Shown here piece by piece: positions 63,748 through 64,000 of a DNA stretch of 64,000 nt. Both the position numbers and the translations under genes were made by a program. Source of the DNA: JACKAF01 sp041391485. GTDB lineage: Bacteria > Bdellovibrionota > FAC87 > UBA2466 > JACKAF01. Numbering within the stretch: the stretch's first letter is position 1; each line of letters opens with the position of its first letter. The DNA lies in NCBI GenBank assembly GCA_041391485.1, contig JAWKNY010000014.1:1-64000 (forward strand). Direction: 5' to 3'. Below the pieces are notes generated by a model. That model saw only the letters and a list, made by a program, of their open reading frames with translations, was not told the origin of the DNA and did no database searches.

Positions 63748-63821
63748 GGGCGGTTAGCTCAGTTGGATAGAGCACGTGGCTTCGAACCACGGGGTCAGGG
63801 GTTCGAATCCCTTACCGCCCA
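63748..63821 (+). tRNA. tRNA-Arg (anticodon UCG)
   Basis: 74-nt cloverleaf: acceptor GGGCGGT/ACCGCCC with discriminator A, D arm GCTC/GAGC, anticodon stem CGTGG/CCACG around loop CTTCGAA (anticodon TCG), T arm AGGGG-TTCGAAT-CCCTT. CCA is not encoded. Decodes CGA. Its 3' end is duplicated downstream. Confidence 0.95.
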
Positions 63822-63880
63822 GTTTCTTGAGGCGGTGATTCGTTCGCTTCGCGGTCGAATCCCTTACCGCCCAGTTTCTT
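63803..63880 (+). repeat. Direct repeat of the tRNA-Arg 3' end
   Basis: The 26 bp 63803-63828 (tcgaatcccttaccgcccag plus tttctt, running from the T loop through the acceptor end into the flank) recur exactly at 63855-63880, 52 bp further on. Such tRNA 3'-end duplications are typical of integration sites, but only 26 bp lie between the copies, so this may be a relic or a local duplication. Confidence 0.8.
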
Positions 63881-63891
63881 AGGCGGGGACT

Positions 63892-64000
63892 GTGGAAAAC
63901 CAAGCCTTACAAGATAAGTTCGCACCTCACAACGAGTGCTTCGGCTGTGGCCCTTCCAACGCGGAAGGCTTGCAGGTAAAGAGCATCGTCACCGGAGAGG
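63892..64000 (+). CDS. Hotdog-fold thioesterase (PaaI-like), start only
   Basis: GTG at 63892 preceded by GGCGGGG opens a frame running off the window: residues 12-25 read PHNECFGCGPSNAE and then GLQVKSI. The (H/N)xxCFGCGxxNxxGLxL opening is typical of a group of PaaI-type hotdog thioesterases. 36 codons visible, no stop. Function beyond the family cannot be judged. Confidence 0.65.
   Translation, partial: MENQALQDKFAPHNECFGCGPSNAEGLQVKSIVTGE

Noticed and set aside
1..64000. CRISPR array, rRNA operon, prophage
   Set aside because: No regularly spaced direct repeats, no rRNA-like sequence and no phage structural genes were seen.

Overview
The window looks like chromosomal DNA of a predatory-type bacterium of the phylum Bdellovibrionota (a Bdellovibrio relative). 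The signs are a TIGR02147-type regulator, many small secreted or lipid-anchored proteins of unknown function, a Flp/Tad pilus operon arranged like the host-interaction (hit) region of Bdellovibrio, and housekeeping operons of the kind found in delta-like proteobacteria. The phylum call is inference from gene content; no rRNA is present.

Layout. 1-16 kb is an accessory region: a signal-peptide fragment, a zinc-protease-like lipoprotein coupled to a TIGR02147 regulator, a YopT-like secreted cysteine protease candidate, a trypsin-like lipoprotein, tRNA-Arg(UCU), a DUF554 membrane protein, a choice-of-anchor A protein, betaine-lipid genes btaA/btaB, a TPR protein and a membrane diguanylate cyclase. 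16-28.6 kb carries two glycosyltransferases, a DUF983 protein, glutaryl-CoA dehydrogenase, a PQQ sugar dehydrogenase, a very large exported flavoprotein-like gene, a thioredoxin-fold protein, an alpha/beta hydrolase and ArsS. 28.6-36 kb is conserved housekeeping: the prs-rplY-pth-ychF set with a family 2 glycosyltransferase, then divergent pntAA-pntAB-pntB. 35.8-41 kb holds a GTPase and a divergent, oversized ABC1/UbiB-like kinase. 41-42.8 kb is purE-purK.

42.8-54.6 kb is one leftward operon-like run for a type IVb (Flp/Tad) pilus: two Flp pilins, prepilin peptidase, a third pilin-like protein, two TadE-like pseudopilins, two CpaB, the CpaC secretin, a single-chain TadZ-TadA fusion ATPase and one TadB/C platform protein. 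It continues by overlapping stop/start codons into an RHS-repeat protein and a 101-residue helical protein, an order reminiscent of the hit locus. A good sigma-70 promoter precedes it. Divergently lies the tail-specific protease prc.

57-63 kb is a compact seven-gene partner-switching cassette: a membrane PP2C phosphatase, two RsbW-like ATPases, three STAS-like proteins each ending in a paired-CxxC zinc ribbon, and a PAS-GGDEF diguanylate cyclase. This is the best candidate for an undescribed system: a membrane sensor, a kinase/antagonist switch and a c-di-GMP output. plsY, tRNA-Arg(UCG) with a duplicated 3' end, and the start of a thioesterase close the window.

Caution on sequence quality: at least fifteen genes have reading-frame breaks, concentrated in 2.7-15.2 kb. 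Ten of the clearest sit in runs of exactly four identical bases where a fifth base restores the frame, including inside ychF. Base-calling loss at homopolymers is the simplest explanation; real gene decay is the alternative. Broken genes are annotated over their full reconstructed span.
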